Of a stretch of DNA of 5,775 bases, positions 5,086 to 5,775 are shown piece after piece (positions within the stretch are counted from its first letter, which is position 1; each line of letters begins with the position of its first letter). The notes beneath the pieces were generated by a model, which was given only the letters and a program-made list of their open reading frames with translations, was not told the origin of the DNA and searched no databases. Source of the DNA: Lachnospiraceae bacterium (GTDB lineage Bacteria; Bacillota; Clostridia; Lachnospirales; Lachnospiraceae); assembly GCA_003520205.1 (NCBI GenBank), contig DOVG01000022.1, positions 1,673 through 7,447 on the forward strand, written 5' to 3'. A program made the translations under genes and the position numbers.

Positions 5086-5775
5086 TTATAAATTAATCAT
5101 AGTCTCATAGAATCCTGGCTCTATAGACGTAAGCAGTACCCAGAATACAGTCATCATATCTATTATCGCATGTCCAATCATGATAGGAATAGGATTCCTT
5201 TTTTTCTGGTAATAATAACATAGAATAATCGTTAATGGAAAAAAAGATAAAAAACGATAACAAATGTATCTACCGTCAATCAGCGTTGGTATAAAACAGT
5301 GCTGCAGAGCATAGAAGAAAGCCGGAATGATAACCCCAAATGCTTTATTCTTTATCATATTTACCCCACACCCAAGATAGAGTCCATCCTCTGCAAATGC
5401 GGTTGTAACAGGAAGAAGAAAGAAATTAATTATTGCCAGAACCTTCATTATCGGAGCTATCATCATAGGTGCTAAATAAGGAATTGTTCCATAGCAGAGA
5501 AATCCCGCCAGAAACATTCCTCCTACTCCGCCAATAATAACAAGGATTGATACTAACACAACTTGTACGACTTTCGTTTCACCTTTCTTATAATTTATCA
5601 ATTCCCAATAAGTCATATCATTCTTTCTTGATACAACAATCAACAGAATTATTGTAAATATATTTACAATCGTGGCTACAATAGTCCACCAGTTACTGAT
5701 TGCACTGAGTTCTTTACCTGTTATCAGAGAACCAAACACAAATATCAACAAGAACATAAAAGAACGTATCGGAAG
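5086..5775 (-). CDS. CPBP-family (CAAX protease-like) membrane protein, 5' end outside the window
   Basis: The visible part (229 residues) is a multi-helix membrane protein with the three motifs of the CPBP/Abi family of intramembrane metalloproteases. Counted from the ATG at 5757, motif 1 is AEDGLYLG (122-129), motif 2 is FFYALQH (147-153) and motif 3 is GHAIID (195-200). H153, H196 and D200 fit the expected metal ligands. Motif 1 departs from EExxxR: the second Glu is Asp and the Arg position is Leu (128), so catalysis is not certain. About six hydrophobic stretches are seen (near 1-12, 24-43, 64-88, 95-121, 138-160, 166-184), with another near 192-211. The ATG at 5757 has no ribosome binding site, and the frame stays open to the window edge (LPIRSF precedes it), so the true start is probably upstream. 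Family members process prenylated or other peptides or give bacteriocin immunity. The role here is unknown, and the gene is probably separate from the sigma operon. Confidence 0.8.
   Translation of the reverse strand, partial: LPIRSFMFLLIFVFGSLITGKELSAISNWWTIVATIVNIFTIILLIVVSRKNDMTYWELINYKKGETKVVQVVLVSILVIIGGVGGMFLAGFLCYGTIPYLAPMMIAPIMKVLAIINFFLLPVTTAFAEDGLYLGCGVNMIKNKAFGVIIPAFFYALQHCFIPTLIDGRYICYRFLSFFPLTIILCYYYQKKRNPIPIMIGHAIIDMMTVFWVLLTSIEPGFYETMINL

Overview
The window looks like a chromosomal segment of an AT-rich, low-GC Gram-positive anaerobe, most likely a clostridial species close to Lachnospiraceae. The grounds are inferential. Ribosome binding sites are strong and purine-rich (GGAGG type). 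Two flavoproteins carry compact cysteine motifs of the iron-sulfur flavoprotein kind. An ECF sigma factor, a zinc-finger anti-sigma factor and a DUF4097 lipoprotein form an operon. There is no phage, transposon, CRISPR or tRNA/rRNA signature.

Left part (1-2019): a divergent pair of redox proteins. A 208-residue flavodoxin-fold oxidoreductase with a CX2CX2CX5C cluster motif lies on the minus strand. A 383-residue tandem flavodoxin-like protein with CX2CX2CX7C lies on the plus strand. The 173-base spacer between them holds a plausible promoter for each direction and a perfect 12-base palindrome that could be a shared operator.

Middle (2016-2657): a small protein of unknown function (76 residues) runs on the minus strand and shares its last bases with the stop codon of the tandem flavoprotein. 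Upstream of it is a 411-base gene-free, very AT-rich stretch. It holds a clear minus-strand hairpin terminator, a second hairpin, and possibly a short RNA.

Right part (2658-5041): a three-gene minus-strand operon in the order ECF sigma factor, membrane anti-sigma factor with an N-terminal zinc-finger domain, and DUF4097 beta-helix lipoprotein. All junctions overlap (11 and 14 bases). A well-formed ECF-type promoter (TGTAAC, 16-base spacer, CGTCTA) sits just upstream of the sigma gene, so the operon probably regulates itself. The likely scheme is as follows. The membrane protein holds the sigma factor until a surface signal arrives. The released sigma factor then transcribes its own operon, including the surface lipoprotein.

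Right edge (5086-5775): a CPBP-family (CAAX protease-like) membrane protein on the minus strand. Its beginning probably lies outside the window, and the first catalytic motif departs from the family consensus.

Start codons were revised from ribosome binding sites for the 76-residue protein and the lipoprotein. The sigma factor appears to use TTG. No wholly new system is evident. The best leads are the self-regulating envelope-stress operon, the palindrome between the redox genes, the two-hairpin intergenic RNA candidate, and the tandem flavoprotein whose two halves have kept complementary motifs.
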